Assembly (NCBI RefSeq): GCF_036227565.1
Contig: NZ_CP109460.1
Location: 3,162,001 to 3,226,000 of the forward strand
DNA: 64,000 bases
Reading direction: 5' to 3'
From: Streptomyces sp. NBC_01454
GTDB taxonomy: Bacteria; Actinomycetota; Actinomycetes; Streptomycetales; Streptomycetaceae
Part shown: positions 1-9,927 of the stretch, one piece after another
How positions within the stretch are numbered: position 1 is the stretch's first letter
How the letters are laid out: the number at the start of each line of letters is the position of its first letter
The notes under the pieces: model-generated
Databases searched by the model: none
What the model saw: only the letters and a program-made list of their open reading frames with translations
What the model was told of the DNA's origin: nothing
Made by a program: the position numbers and the translations under genes

Positions 1-872
1 TCTTGACCCATATCGCTGTGCTCAGCTGGTGCTTGTCCATGATCCCCGTACCCTTCCATGAAGTCGCAGATCAGAGCGGCAGATTCGGGGGCTGACAGAG
101 CATCTGCCCGGAGCACATCATAGGTCTGGCTGTAGCGTACGTAGACTGCCGGATCATTGTTGAAGTAGCCGCGGTCCAGCGACTCCGAGTACACCCACCG
201 CCCGTCGGCCAGCTCGATGAGCGACATGGAACCCCTGGGGCGAACGAGCCCGAAGACTCCCGCAGGGGCCACCTGGATACGGATGTTGGGGCGCTGACCA
301 ACACTCAGCAGATGCGCGCACTGGTCACGCATGACCTCCGGGCTCCCCACCGCATTGCGCAGACAGCTCTCGTCCAGGACGGCGATGTACAGCGGGCCGC
401 CGTCGGCCAGGAAGCGCGGCTGGCGGCTCAGCCGAGCACGAACGCGCTCCTCCACCGCAGCGCCACTCGCGACCTGAGAGAACAGCGCGTGCGCGTAGCC
501 CGGCGCCTGCAACAAACCAGGAATAACCCGCTCTTGATATGCACGCAGGGCCACCGCCTCGGCATCCATCTTGGCTCGACGCTCGAACCAGTCCGGATGT
601 TGCACCTCCGGATACCAGTCGATCCGCCCCCACAACCGCAGCAGCACGCCGCCCGTACCCAGGATGTCGTCGCACTGCTTGGCGAAGGTCTCCTGGGGGA
701 CGCGGGTGCCCGCCTCCACGCGGGCGACCTGTGAACGGTCGCAGGGGATCTTGTTCGAGAGTTCCTCCTGCGTGAACCCGGCCGCCTCCCGGAAGTGCCT
801 CAGCACCTCCCCGAACACGGCGGCGTTGGTGGCTGCCGGCCCACTCGCGGCATTGCGTCGTCGTCGGCTCAC
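1..872 (-). CDS. XRE-family regulator with DUF5753 domain (partial, C-terminus off the left edge)
   Basis: A DNA-binding regulator. The GTG start at 872 follows an AAGGGGG ribosome site, and 290 codons stay open to the window edge with no stop. Residues about 12-60 form a helix-turn-helix (FREAAGFTQEELSNKI, then RSQVARVEAG). The rest has the DUF5753 pattern, including VIPGLLQAPGYAHALF near residue 115. Proteins of this type are usually about 285-295 residues, so only a few residues are missing. In Streptomyces such WhiJ/AbaA-like regulators are multiplied and usually sit beside a small partner protein. Here the divergent gene at 1017 may be that partner, but it does not look like DUF397. The inverted repeat at 915-943 lies between the two starts and may be its operator. 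Confidence 0.9.
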   Translation of the reverse strand, partial: MSRRRRNAASGPAATNAAVFGEVLRHFREAAGFTQEELSNKIPCDRSQVARVEAGTRVPQETFAKQCDDILGTGGVLLRLWGRIDWYPEVQHPDWFERRAKMDAEAVALRAYQERVIPGLLQAPGYAHALFSQVASGAAVEERVRARLSRQPRFLADGGPLYIAVLDESCLRNAVGSPEVMRDQCAHLLSVGQRPNIRIQVAPAGVFGLVRPRGSMSLIELADGRWVYSESLDRGYFNNDPAVYVRYSQTYDVLRADALSAPESAALICDFMEGYGDHGQAPAEHSDMGQ

Positions 873-914
873 CGCATCCCCCTTGGTGCCAGATGGTGAG
901 TGTCACGCGTCTGA

Positions 915-943
915 CGTTGCACCCCGCACTACGGGGCGCAACG
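915..943. promoter_or_regulatory. Inverted repeat between divergent genes, candidate operator
   Basis: The arms CGTTGCaCCCCG and CGGGGcGCAACG are separated by 5 bases and pair at 11 of 12 positions. They lie between the XRE regulator start (872) and the divergent gene at 1017. The position suits autoregulation by the XRE protein. A hairpin role cannot be excluded. Confidence 0.4.
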
Positions 944-1016
944 CTGAACACACCCAACGTAATGGGTCGTTCGGCCGCCTGCGCCGCCTTCTCGCGCAAC
1001 CAACCTGTGGGAGTCA

Positions 1017-1337
1017 ATGAGCATGAGTTACGACCGGGACGCCGTCCCCGTGAGCCTGCCGGGGCTGCGCCTGCTGCCGTGGGAGGGCGAGGGCGGGAAG
1101 CCGTGCTTCTTGTCGGCGGACAGCGCCGGGGGTGTGCTGTCCCGGCTGGCCGATGAGGTCGAGGCTGAGCAGCTGTGTGACGGTGCCGATGTCATCAAGG
1201 GCGCGGTGGCCGTACTGAACGACGGCAAGGCCGGGGAGCATGCGCTGCGGCTGGCGCTGCGGGCGACCACGCAGTCCTTCTCAGATGTGCTGCGCGTCGC
1301 CGACAGCCGGGGCGCTCGCCTGCCCGTGCCCGTATGA
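1017..1337 (+). CDS. Small conserved Streptomyces protein of unknown function
   Basis: A 106-residue soluble protein starting MSMSYDRD. GGGAG at 1009-1013 precedes two in-frame ATGs at 1017 and 1023. The spacing favours the second, so the protein may start at MSYDRD. It has no membrane segment or catalytic motif that I can name. It contains a hydrophobic LPGLRLLPW segment near the start and ends GARLPVPV. Similar proteins are, as I recall, common beside XRE/DUF5753 regulators in Streptomyces. Divergent pairing with such a regulator suggests a functional partnership, for example as a regulator-binding or toxin/antitoxin-like partner. That is inference from position only. Confidence 0.75.
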   Translation: MSMSYDRDAVPVSLPGLRLLPWEGEGGKPCFLSADSAGGVLSRLADEVEAEQLCDGADVIKGAVAVLNDGKAGEHALRLALRATTQSFSDVLRVADSRGARLPVPV

Positions 1338-1352
1338 ACAGGCCCACATGAC

Positions 1353-1387
1353 CGAGCCCGCACGGCCGTTGTGGCCGTGCGGGCTCG
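1353..1387. terminator. Bidirectional terminator between convergent genes
   Basis: A perfect 15-bp stem (CGAGCCCGCACGGCC and its complement) around a 5-base loop sits between the small gene ending at 1337 and mdh ending at 1432. Confidence 0.85.
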
Positions 1388-1431
1388 TCGGTGCTGCGGT
1401 GCCGCCCGGACGGGGCGGCCGCGGCGGTGGG

Positions 1432-2499
<1,068 letters not shown>

Positions 2500-2506
2500 C
2501 TATCGA

Positions 2507-2528
2507 GGTCTCTTGGTATCGAGAGACC
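2507..2528. promoter_or_regulatory. Palindrome upstream of mdh, candidate operator
   Basis: GGTCTCT and AGAGACC flank an 8-base centre (TGGTATCG). They sit 83-104 bp upstream of the mdh start on its promoter side. A direct repeat TATCGAG (2501, 2517) overlaps it. It resembles the CTTG-N4-CGAG class of dyad operators. The regulator is unknown. Confidence 0.4.
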
Positions 2529-2668
2529 CGGCCGTCAGGCTATCGGACCCCCGCCCGCCCGAAGTGCCGGGCCGGTGTGGAACACCTCACCGGGTGCCCG
2601 GTGGCGTCCGTACGGCGGCCCGTGCACGGCTGTGCGGGGGAGCGCTGCGAGACCTGTCCCGAAGGGGC

Positions 2669-2710
2669 GGCGGCCGCCCGCCTATGGAGGGGGGAGTGCG
2701 GGCGGCCGCC
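2669..2710. terminator. Strong hairpin, possible terminator
   Basis: A 13-bp perfect stem (GGCGGCCGCCCGC) has a 16-base loop. It lies about 140 bp beyond the stop of the leftward XRE/DUF2690 gene, so it may end that transcript before mdh. There is no T-tract, as is usual in this genome. Confidence 0.45.
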
Positions 2711-2847
2711 CAGTTGTGCCACACCCGTGGGGGGGATATTCGTCGCCTGCCCGGGATCCCGGAGGGCATGCCTCCCGTATTTCGGACAACCTCCGGGGGC
2801 GGTGTCACCCGGCCGGAGCGGGCCCTGTGGACCCGTCGGCCGGCGCG

Positions 2848-3978
2848 CTACCGGGGCGTCCGGGAGGGTGCGCCCGAGGGGGCCGCGGCACCGGCCGCCG
2901 TCGTCGGAAGGGGCCGTGAGCAGCCCTTCACGCCCGCCACGGTGGTCCCGCAGGCCGCGACCTTCGCCGGGTCCCCGGACACCGCGACCATCGGCGTGTA
3001 GGCGTCACCGGCCCGCTCGGCGCGCGCCGTGGCGCGGTGACCGCCGGCGCTGATGGTGGCTTGATCTCCCTGCGCGGCACGGCTGATCCGGGCCCAGGCG
3101 GTGTGGCAGACGGAGCTGTAGCGGACCTCGATCAGGGTGCGGCCCGCCAGTCCGCGGGACGGCGTGACGGCGTGCTGCCCGCCGCACCCCATCGCCTCGG
3201 GGTCCTTGCCCACACAGCCGTCGCCGGTGCAGCGCACCCCGTTCGGCAGCGCCGGCTCCACGCTCGGCGGCGGGGCCGCCTGCGTCCGGGGCACCGCCTC
3301 CTTCTTGGTCGCCTCGGCGCCGGGCTGCAGCAGCAGGACGCCCGCGACGGCCACCAACACGGCGCCGACCGCGCCGACCAGGATCATCGGGGTCCGGTAG
3401 CGGCCGCCGCGCCGGCCGGACATCCCGTCGGCGGGCGCCGGGTCCGGGGACGGGGCTGCCGCCTCCCACTGGGGGAAGTCCGCACTGGAGGGCACCTGCG
3501 ACAGCGGCGCCGGGCCGGGCTGCGCGGCGCTCCCCGGCTTCTCGGATGTCTCGGATATCCCGGGCTTCGCGGGCTCCTCGGAATGCGCAGCCTTCGCAGC
3601 CTTCGCGGACGGTGCGCCCGTCGCGGCCGGGTCGGCGTCCAACTCCCCCAGCGCGGCGCGCGCCTGCGCCACGCGGATCGCCTCCATGGTGACGTCCTGG
3701 CGCATCTCCGCCCGGCTCCAGGCGCGTTCGGCCAGCTCCCACAGCGTGGTGAGGTGCGAGGGGTGCGCGCCGGTCTGCTCGGCGAGTGCGAGCACGGCGC
3801 GCAGCGGCGGCAGCAGCCGCCCGTTGAGATAGCGCTCCCAGGACGTTTTGCTGTAGCCCGTGCTGTCCGCGACGGCGGCCACGCTCAGCCCGCTGCGGTC
3901 GATGAGCCTGCGCAGCTGCCCGGCGAACTCCCGCACCTGCGGATCGAGCTCTTCCGGCAGCGCCTTCCAGCGAGGCAT
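2848..3978 (-). CDS. Membrane-anchored XRE helix-turn-helix protein with extracellular DUF2690 domain
   Basis: A 376-residue protein. Residues about 12-75 form an XRE-type DNA-binding domain (LIDRSGLSVAAVADSTGYSK). A long Ala/Pro/Ser linker follows, then one membrane helix near residues 198-220 (ILVGAVGAVLVAVAGVLLL). The C-terminal part, about 110 residues, carries four spaced Cys (RCTGDGCVGKDPEAMGCGGQ, then VCHTAW) and matches DUF2690. The layout puts the HTH in the cytosol and the Cys-rich domain outside, so it looks like a one-protein envelope-to-DNA sensor, as in RodZ-like designs. That role is inferred. The ATG at 3978 follows an AGGGGGAGGC-type site. Confidence 0.88.
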   Translation of the reverse strand: MPRWKALPEELDPQVREFAGQLRRLIDRSGLSVAAVADSTGYSKTSWERYLNGRLLPPLRAVLALAEQTGAHPSHLTTLWELAERAWSRAEMRQDVTMEAIRVAQARAALGELDADPAATGAPSAKAAKAAHSEEPAKPGISETSEKPGSAAQPGPAPLSQVPSSADFPQWEAAAPSPDPAPADGMSGRRGGRYRTPMILVGAVGAVLVAVAGVLLLQPGAEATKKEAVPRTQAAPPPSVEPALPNGVRCTGDGCVGKDPEAMGCGGQHAVTPSRGLAGRTLIEVRYSSVCHTAWARISRAAQGDQATISAGGHRATARAERAGDAYTPMVAVSGDPAKVAACGTTVAGVKGCSRPLPTTAAGAAAPSGAPSRTPR

Positions 3979-4398
3979 TGCCTCCCCCTATCCCCCCCGC
4001 TTACGTGCCCATGCGCGGCTCCCCCGGCCCGCCTCCTTGCTGCCCGCGGGGCTGCCTCCCGGTCACGACGGCAGTCCCCGCTTGAGGGCACACGGGAGCA
4101 TCCGGACATATACCTCTGGCCCGAGCACACTCCGTGCCCCAGCAGTGTGGCATTTCCGGACGAGACACTACGAGTTCCGTGCGAATTCCGACAAGAACCG
4201 GTCAGGATTCGATAAAAAGTGCAGTGATACCGCCCCACGCGCTATCGGGGGCGGCGCACCCCGAACTCCCCCGCCCGGCCCGGTAGTCACCCCGTGAAGC
4301 CGGTGCCCTCGCCCTTCGCGCCACCACGCGACGGTGGCCCGCCCCTCCCGGAGGAGAGACGGGCCGCCGTCATCGCGGTGCCGGCGCGCCCGGGGCGG
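3979..4398. other. Intergenic region
   Basis: These 420 bp lie between the XRE/DUF2690 start and the DUF3017 stop. They hold a relatively AT-rich stretch near 4150-4225, probably promoter, and a hairpin at 4332-4369. I see no gene. Confidence 0.5.
4332..4369 (-). terminator. Hairpin downstream of folD-DUF3017 unit
   Basis: CGGTGGCCCG and CGGGCCGCCG pair with one mismatch, and an inner CCCTCC/GGAGGA pairs loosely. It lies 30 bp past the DUF3017 stop. Confidence 0.5.
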
Positions 4399-4866
4399 TC
4401 AGCGCACCGTGAAGTGGACGATGTCGTCCAGGAACGGGATGTGGATCCACGGCTTGGGTTGCACCATCAGGGACAGCATCACGATCACGAAGCCGAGCCC
4501 CCCGTACGTCAGCATGTCGGTGAAGCGGGAGCGCACGGCCAGCATCCCCACCGACGGCAGCGCCCACCGCAGCACCGCGCCGGCCAGCATCGAGAGCCCG
4601 ATCAGGATCGAGCCGATGCGGTACGCGCCGAGCGACACGAGCAGCAGCCCGATCGCGACCCCGCCCATCACGCTCAGCAGGGGCCACTGCCGGGCGGGCG
4701 CGGGGTAGCCGCCCGAGGCGGCCCGGCCGCCGCCCTCCGGCCGGGCGGTGTCGCGGGTCAGCGTCGGAAAGCGGCGCGAGGAGCGCTGCGGCTCGGAGGC
4801 TCCCTCCGAATGCGCTTCGGCAGCCATGGCGGGCAGTCCCTTCCGGTGTCCGGATCCGTCTGTCAA
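4399..4866 (-). CDS. DUF3017 integral membrane protein
   Basis: Up to 155 residues, starting at 4866 or at the internal ATG at 4827 (MAAEAHSEG). The N-terminal half is soluble and low-complexity. It is followed by three hydrophobic helices: LLSVMGGVAIGLLLVSLGAY, ILIGLSMLAGAVLRWALP and LGFVIVMLSLMV. This is the pattern of DUF3017, a family found beside folD in Streptomyces. It lies 33 bp beyond the folD stop on the same strand and is probably cotranscribed. Function unknown. Confidence 0.85.
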   Translation of the reverse strand: MTDGSGHRKGLPAMAAEAHSEGASEPQRSSRRFPTLTRDTARPEGGGRAASGGYPAPARQWPLLSVMGGVAIGLLLVSLGAYRIGSILIGLSMLAGAVLRWALPSVGMLAVRSRFTDMLTYGGLGFVIVMLSLMVQPKPWIHIPFLDDIVHFTVR

Positions 4867-4899
4867 GGACAGGGTCTCAGGTCCTCGGTCCCGACGTCG

Positions 4900-5754
4900 T
4901 CAGCCGGCCGCGCGCTCGGCGGCCTCGACGACGTTGACCAGCAGCTGGGCGCGGGTCATCGGCCCGACGCCGCCCGGGTTGGGGGCGACCCAGCCGGCCA
5001 CCTCGGCCACGCCCGGGTGCACATCGCCGACGATCTTGCCCGCCTCGTCGCGGCTGACGCCGACGTCCAGGACGGCCGCGCCGGGCTTGACGTCCTCGGG
5101 CTTGATGATGTGCGGCACACCGGCCGCGGCGACGATGATGTCCGCCTGCTTGAGGTGCGCGGACAGATCACGGGTGCCGGTGTGGCACTGGGTCACCGTG
5201 GCGTTCTCCGACTTGCGGGTCAGCACCAGCGGCATCGGGCGGCCGATGGTGATCCCGCGGCCGACGACCACCACGTGCGCGCCCTTGATCTCGACCTCGT
5301 GGTGCCGCAGCAGCTGGACGATGCCGTACGGGGTGCAGGGCAGCGGGCCCTCGATGCCCAGCACCAGCCGGCCCAGGCTCATCGGGTGCAGCCCGTCGGC
5401 GTCCTTGGCCGGATCCATCAGCTCCAGGACCCGGTGGGCGTCGATGCCCTTGGGGAGCGGGAGTTGGACGATGTAGCCGGTGCAGGCCGGGTCCTCGTTC
5501 AGCTCCCGTACGACCGCCTCGATCTCCTCCTGGGTGGCGGTCTCCGGCAGCTCGCGCTGGATCGAGGCGATGCCGACCTGGGCGCAGTCGCGGTGCTTGC
5601 CGTTGACGTACCAGCGGCTGCCCGGGTCGTCGCCGACCAGGAGGGTGCCCAGGCCGGGCTGCACGCCCTTGGCCTTCAGGGCCTCGACACGGACGGTGAG
5701 CTCGGACTTGATGGCGGCTGCGGTGGCCTTGCCATCCAGAATCTGGGCAGTCAT
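4900..5754 (-). CDS. folD: Bifunctional methylene-tetrahydrofolate dehydrogenase / methenyl-tetrahydrofolate cyclohydrolase
   Basis: Oxidises 5,10-methylene-THF to methenyl-THF (NADP-dependent) and hydrolyses it to 10-formyl-THF. That is the one-carbon donor used by PurN and PurH encoded just downstream in this window. The 284-residue length is standard. The start MTAQILDG at 5754 is preferred over an upstream in-frame codon at 5814 because it begins the conserved fold. The catalytic Tyr49 and Lys53 lie in RWYVNGKH. The dinucleotide-binding loop is [10 protein letters not shown]. Followed by the DUF3017 gene. Confidence 0.97.
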   Translation of the reverse strand: MTAQILDGKATAAAIKSELTVRVEALKAKGVQPGLGTLLVGDDPGSRWYVNGKHRDCAQVGIASIQRELPETATQEEIEAVVRELNEDPACTGYIVQLPLPKGIDAHRVLELMDPAKDADGLHPMSLGRLVLGIEGPLPCTPYGIVQLLRHHEVEIKGAHVVVVGRGITIGRPMPLVLTRKSENATVTQCHTGTRDLSAHLKQADIIVAAAGVPHIIKPEDVKPGAAVLDVGVSRDEAGKIVGDVHPGVAEVAGWVAPNPGGVGPMTRAQLLVNVVEAAERAAG

Positions 5755-5995
5755 GCCCCCATCCTCCCGGATGAGGGCGGTGACCTTCCAATCAGGGCAC
5801 CCCGGGACGTCCATGGCCGGAATTGATCATTGCACTTGGACAACGGACAGCAACCCGAACTGGACAGAGTGAATGCGCAACTAGAAGGATTGACGCGCAG
5901 TGCCGCAGGCATCGTCGGGGGGTCGCCAGTGAAACCTGTATTTCCTCCACGTCACGCCGCGTCGTCCCCATGGACCCAACGGAGGAAAACCGCAG

Positions 5996-6721
5996 ATGAG
6001 TTTCGGTGACCCGAACAACCCGTACGGCCAGCAGCCGCCGCAGGCCCCGTACGGCCAGCAGCCGCCGGTCCCGCCCCAGGGACAGCCCGGCTACGGGTAC
6101 CCTCAGCAGCCCCCGCAGCAGCAGCCGTACGGCTACCCCCAGCAGCCCGTTCCGCCGCAGCAGGGCTACGGCTACCCCCAGCAGGCGGCGCCCTACGGCC
6201 AGCCGGGCATGCCCGGTATGCCGGGCATGGGGCTGCCCACGGGGTACGCGAGTTGGGGCGCGCGCCTGTGCGCACTGCTCATCGACGGTCTGATCGTGGG
6301 CCTGGTGCCCGGCATCCTGTACGGCATCGCGGCCGTCATGGCGGCGTCGTCCGCGAGCAGCGTCACCAGCTGCGCCTACGACGACTACCAGTGCCGGGCG
6401 GACGCGGCCTCGGCCGGACCGCCGGCCTTCGCCGTCATCCTGATCGTGCTGGCCGCCCTGGCGGGCATGGTGGCGGGCATCTTCATGCTCGTCAAGGAGG
6501 GCAATACCGGCCAGACTGTGGGCAAGAAGGCCATGAGCATCCGCCTGGTCCGTGAGGACACCGGTCAGCCGCTCGGCTTCGGGATGGCCTTCGTCCGCCG
6601 CCTCGCGCACTTCCTCGACAGCATCGCCTGCTACATCGGCTGGCTGTGGCCGCTGTGGGACGACAAGGGCCAGACCTTCGCCGACAAGGCCGTCGGCTCG
6701 GTGGTCGTCAAGACCCAGTAG
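5996..6721 (+). CDS. RDD-family membrane protein with Pro/Gln/Tyr-rich N-terminus
   Basis: A 241-residue protein preceded by CGGAGG. Residues 1-80 are repeats of PYGQQP/YGYPQQ type, a disordered cytosolic tail. An RDD domain follows (YASWGARLCALLIDGLIVG, then GKKAMSIRLVRED), with about three membrane helices and the conserved Arg and Asp residues. RDD proteins are proposed transporters or membrane adaptors; the substrate is unknown. The next gene has the same kind of N-terminus, but a strong hairpin separates them. Confidence 0.9.
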   Translation: MSFGDPNNPYGQQPPQAPYGQQPPVPPQGQPGYGYPQQPPQQQPYGYPQQPVPPQQGYGYPQQAAPYGQPGMPGMPGMGLPTGYASWGARLCALLIDGLIVGLVPGILYGIAAVMAASSASSVTSCAYDDYQCRADAASAGPPAFAVILIVLAALAGMVAGIFMLVKEGNTGQTVGKKAMSIRLVREDTGQPLGFGMAFVRRLAHFLDSIACYIGWLWPLWDDKGQTFADKAVGSVVVKTQ

Positions 6722-6759
6722 CGGTCGGGGTGACACCCCGGCCCGAGGTGCACCACTGT

Positions 6760-6798
6760 GTGAAGGCCCCCTCGCCACTGGGCGATCGGGGCCTTCAC
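6760..6798 (+). terminator. Terminator after the RDD gene
   Basis: GTGAAGGCCCC and GGGGCCTTCAC form an 11-bp stem. It is extended inward by TCGCC/GGCGA around a 4-base loop. It lies 39 bp past the RDD stop. Confidence 0.8.
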
Positions 6799-6830
6799 GG
6801 CTCCGTTCACGCCGCCTGAAGGACACGCCC

Positions 6831-7385
6831 GTGAGTTATCCCCCACAGAACCCCTACGGTCCCCCGCCGGGCCAACAGCCCGGTTACGGCTATCCCCAGC
6901 AGCAGCCTCCGCCCTACGGCCCCTACCCGGGCGGCCAGATGCCCGGCATGCAGCCGCAGTACCCGATGGTGATGCCCGGCGGGGTCAAGGCCGCGCGGGT
7001 GATCATGTTCGTGCTCGCCGGACTGAACGTCATCGGCCTGATCGTCGCCGTGATCGGCCTGGGCAGCGTCAGCAAGGCCGCGCACCACACCTCGCCTTAC
7101 GCCACCACGGACACCACGTCCATGCTGAACGTCGGCAAGGGCCTCCTGATCTTCGCCATCGTGCTGATCGTGATTTTCTCGGCGGTGGCGATCACCCTGG
7201 CCCTGCAGTGCGCCAACGGCGGCAAGGGCGTCCGGGTCGGCGCCATCGTCTTCGGAGTCGGCACCATCCTCGTGAGCCTGATGACCTTTCCGTTCGGGCT
7301 GGTGCACACCGTCCTGGGCATCCTGGTCATCGCCTTCATGGCGAAGGACGAGAGCAACGTCTGGTTCGTCCGGCCGCGTTACTGA
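6831..7385 (+). CDS. Small membrane protein with Pro/Tyr/Gln-rich N-terminus
   Basis: A 184-residue protein. It starts at GTG 6831 (VSYPPQNPYG) behind GAAGGA. Residues 1-48 repeat PPGQQPGYGYPQQ-like motifs. Four hydrophobic helices follow: VIMFVLAGLNVIGLIVAVIGL, GLLIFAIVLIVIFSAVAITLAL, VGAIVFGVGTILVSLMTF and VHTVLGILVIAFM. The N-terminus resembles that of the preceding RDD protein, suggesting shared partners or a duplicated disordered tail. No catalytic motif is seen. Confidence 0.85.
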   Translation: MSYPPQNPYGPPPGQQPGYGYPQQQPPPYGPYPGGQMPGMQPQYPMVMPGGVKAARVIMFVLAGLNVIGLIVAVIGLGSVSKAAHHTSPYATTDTTSMLNVGKGLLIFAIVLIVIFSAVAITLALQCANGGKGVRVGAIVFGVGTILVSLMTFPFGLVHTVLGILVIAFMAKDESNVWFVRPRY

Positions 7386-7402
7386 CCGCCGCGCCCGCAC
7401 GG

Positions 7403-7438
7403 CGAAGGGCCGCACCCCGCTCGGGGTGCGGCCCTTCG
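7403..7438. terminator. Bidirectional terminator
   Basis: A perfect 16-bp stem (CGAAGGGCCGCACCCC) with a 4-base loop lies between the convergent small membrane protein gene and purH. Confidence 0.9.
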
Positions 7439-7457
7439 GCTTCGGTGGCCCGACGGC

Positions 7458-9029
7458 TCAGTGGAAGAAGTGCCGGGTGCCGGTGAAGTACATCGTCACG
7501 CCGGCCTTCGCGGCGGCCTCGATGACGAGTTCGTCCCGCACCGAACCGCCCGGCTGGACCACGGCCTTGATGCCGGCCGCGGTGAGGATCTCCAGGCCGT
7601 CGGGGAACGGGAAGAAGGCGTCCGAGGCGGCGTACGAGCCCCGCGCGCGCTCCTCGCCCGCGCGCTCGACCGCGAGCTTCGCGGAGTCGACGCGGTTGAC
7701 CTGGCCCATGCCGACGCCGACCGAGGCACCGTCCTTGGCGAGCAGGATCGCGTTGGACTTGACCGCGCGGCAGGCCCGCCAGGCGAAGGCCAGCTCCGCG
7801 AGCTCGCCGGCGGACAGGGCCTCGCCGGTGGCCAGCGTCCAGTTCGCCGGGTCGTCGCCCGCCGCCTGGAAGACATCGGTGTGCTGGATGACCGCGCCGC
7901 CGGAGAGGAACTTCACCTCGCCCGGCCGGGTCGGCAGGCCCTCGACCTTCAGGACACGGATGTTCTTCTTCTTGGCGAGGACCTCGACCGCACCGGCCTC
8001 GTACGCCGGGGCCGCGATGACCTCGGTGAAGATCTCCGCGACCTGCTCGGCCAGCTCGATGGTCACCGGACGGTTGACGGCGATCACCCCGCCGTACGCG
8101 GAGAGCGGGTCGCAGGCGTGCGCCTTGCGGTGCGCCTCGGCGATGTCCTGGCCGGTCGCGATGCCGCAGGGGTTGGCGTGCTTGATGATCGCCACGCACG
8201 GCTCGTCGTGGTCGAAGGCGGCACGGCGCGCGGCCTCGGTGTCCACGTAGTTGTTGAAGGACATCTCCTTGCCGTGCAGCTGCTCGGCGTTGGCGATGCC
8301 GCCCGGCTCGCCGTCCGTGTAGAGGGCGGCGGCCTGGTGCGGGTTCTCGCCGTAGCGCAGGCTGCCCTTGCGCTCCAGGGTCTCGCCGACGAACTCCGGG
8401 AGGCCGTTGTAGGCGTCCTCGGGGGCGTAGCGGTCGGTGAACCAGGACGCGACCGCGGTGTCGTACGCCGCGGTGTGCTGGAAGGCCTCCGCCGCCAGGC
8501 GCCGGCGATCGGCGAGCCCGAAGCCGCCGGCCGCGACCGCCTCGAGGACCTGCCCGTAACGGGCGGGGTTGACGACGACGGCGACCGACGGGTGGTTCTT
8601 GGCGGCGGCACGGACCATCGAGGGGCCGCCGATGTCGATCTGCTCCACGCACTCGTCGGGGGTGGCGCCGGAGGCGACGGTCTCCCGGAACGGGTAGAGG
8701 TTGACGATCACCAGGTCGAACGGCTCGACACCCAGCTCGGTCAGCTGCCGGCGGTGGTCATCGAGGCGCAGGTCGGCCAGGATGCCGGCGTGCACCTTCG
8801 GGTGGAGGGTCTTGACCCGGCCGTCGAGGCACTCGGGGAAGCCCGTCAGCTCCTCGACCTTGGTGACCGGCACCCCGGCCGCGGCGATCTTCGCGGCCGT
8901 CGATCCGGTCGACACGAGCTGAACGCCCGCCGCGTCCAGCCCCCGCGCCAGCTCCTCCAGCCCGGACTTGTCGTAGACGCTGACCAGCGCGCGGCGGATG
9001 GGCCGCTGCGTACCTTCGGTGGCGGTCAC
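7458..9029 (-). CDS. purH: Bifunctional AICAR formyltransferase / IMP cyclohydrolase
   Basis: Catalyses the last two steps to IMP, using 10-formyl-THF. The 523-residue length is typical. The N-terminal methylglyoxal-synthase-like cyclohydrolase domain shows [14 protein letters not shown] and STGSTAAKI. The C-terminal formyltransferase contains [20 protein letters not shown] residues (here [13 protein letters not shown]) and ends in TGTRHFFH. The start is GTG at 9029, and its first four bases overlap the purN stop (GTGA), so translation is coupled. A terminator follows at 7403-7438. Confidence 0.97.
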   Translation of the reverse strand: MTATEGTQRPIRRALVSVYDKSGLEELARGLDAAGVQLVSTGSTAAKIAAAGVPVTKVEELTGFPECLDGRVKTLHPKVHAGILADLRLDDHRRQLTELGVEPFDLVIVNLYPFRETVASGATPDECVEQIDIGGPSMVRAAAKNHPSVAVVVNPARYGQVLEAVAAGGFGLADRRRLAAEAFQHTAAYDTAVASWFTDRYAPEDAYNGLPEFVGETLERKGSLRYGENPHQAAALYTDGEPGGIANAEQLHGKEMSFNNYVDTEAARRAAFDHDEPCVAIIKHANPCGIATGQDIAEAHRKAHACDPLSAYGGVIAVNRPVTIELAEQVAEIFTEVIAAPAYEAGAVEVLAKKKNIRVLKVEGLPTRPGEVKFLSGGAVIQHTDVFQAAGDDPANWTLATGEALSAGELAELAFAWRACRAVKSNAILLAKDGASVGVGMGQVNRVDSAKLAVERAGEERARGSYAASDAFFPFPDGLEILTAAGIKAVVQPGGSVRDELVIEAAAKAGVTMYFTGTRHFFH

Positions 9030-9682
9030 GAGATACGTACCTTTCGTCCCTCAATGCGGTAGCCGTGCCGGGCCAGTTGCCCCACGACCTCGACGAGCAG
9101 CGATCGCTCGACTTCCTTGATGCGCTCATGCAGCGCGGATTCCTCGTCCTCGTCCCGGACCTCGACCACGCCCTGGGCGATGATCGGGCCGGTGTCGACC
9201 CCGTCGTCGACGAAGTGGACGGTGCATCCGGTGACCTTCGCGCCGTACGCGAGCGCGTCGCGCACGCCGTGGGCACCGGGAAAACTCGGCAGCAGCGCCG
9301 GGTGGGTGTTGACGGTCCGGCCGCCGAAGCGGGCGAGGAACTCCTTGCCCAGGATCTTCATGAAGCCGGCCGAGACCACCAGATCGGGCGCGTACGCCGC
9401 GGTCGCCCCGGTCAGGGCCGCGTCCCACTCCCCGCGGCTGTCGTAATCCTTGACCCGGCAGACGAACGTCGGCAGCCCCGCGGCCTCGGCGCGCTCCAGG
9501 CCGGCGATCGCGCCGCGGTCGGCACCGACGGCCACGATCTCGGCGCCGTAGGTCTCCGAGCCCTGCTCGGCGATGGCGTCCAGCAGCGCCTGCAGGTTCG
9601 TGCCGGAACCCGAGACGAGCACGACGACGCGGGCCGGACGGCCGGGTCGGGCGGGCGGGGCGGGGGCTGGGGAGGAAGCCAC
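9026..9682 (-). CDS. purN: Phosphoribosylglycinamide formyltransferase
   Basis: Transfers formyl from 10-formyl-THF to GAR. I prefer GTG at 9682, giving 218 residues ([10 protein letters not shown] then [20 protein letters not shown]). Upstream in-frame codons lack the family fold. Catalytic elements are visible: an Asn/His/Asp set in [15 protein letters not shown] and in [15 protein letters not shown]. The first gene of a purN-purH pair with a 4-bp overlap. The divergent membrane protein gene starts at 9928. Confidence 0.95.
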   Translation of the reverse strand: MASSPAPAPPARPGRPARVVVLVSGSGTNLQALLDAIAEQGSETYGAEIVAVGADRGAIAGLERAEAAGLPTFVCRVKDYDSRGEWDAALTGATAAYAPDLVVSAGFMKILGKEFLARFGGRTVNTHPALLPSFPGAHGVRDALAYGAKVTGCTVHFVDDGVDTGPIIAQGVVEVRDEDEESALHERIKEVERSLLVEVVGQLARHGYRIEGRKVRIS

Positions 9683-9927
9683 GGCGGGGCTCTTTTCCGA
9701 TCTCGCGTGCTTTGTGTGGTCGTACAAGACTGCGGGTACCGCAGATCCGGGGAACCCTACGAAGGCGCCGACCGTCAGCAACGATACCGGCACACCGCGC
9801 GGCCCCCACGGGACGGGGGCGGGCACGGGAGGTAGCGTCAGGCGTAAGACTGCATGCAGTTCGTGGTAACCGGACGTCGGCCGCGAAGGCCCGCGTACGG
9901 ACGAGACAAGGGGAAGACGCACACCAG

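Noticed and set aside
7461..9062. 530-codon plus-strand frame
   Set aside because: It is fully antisense to purH, whose protein is unmistakable. Composition artefact.
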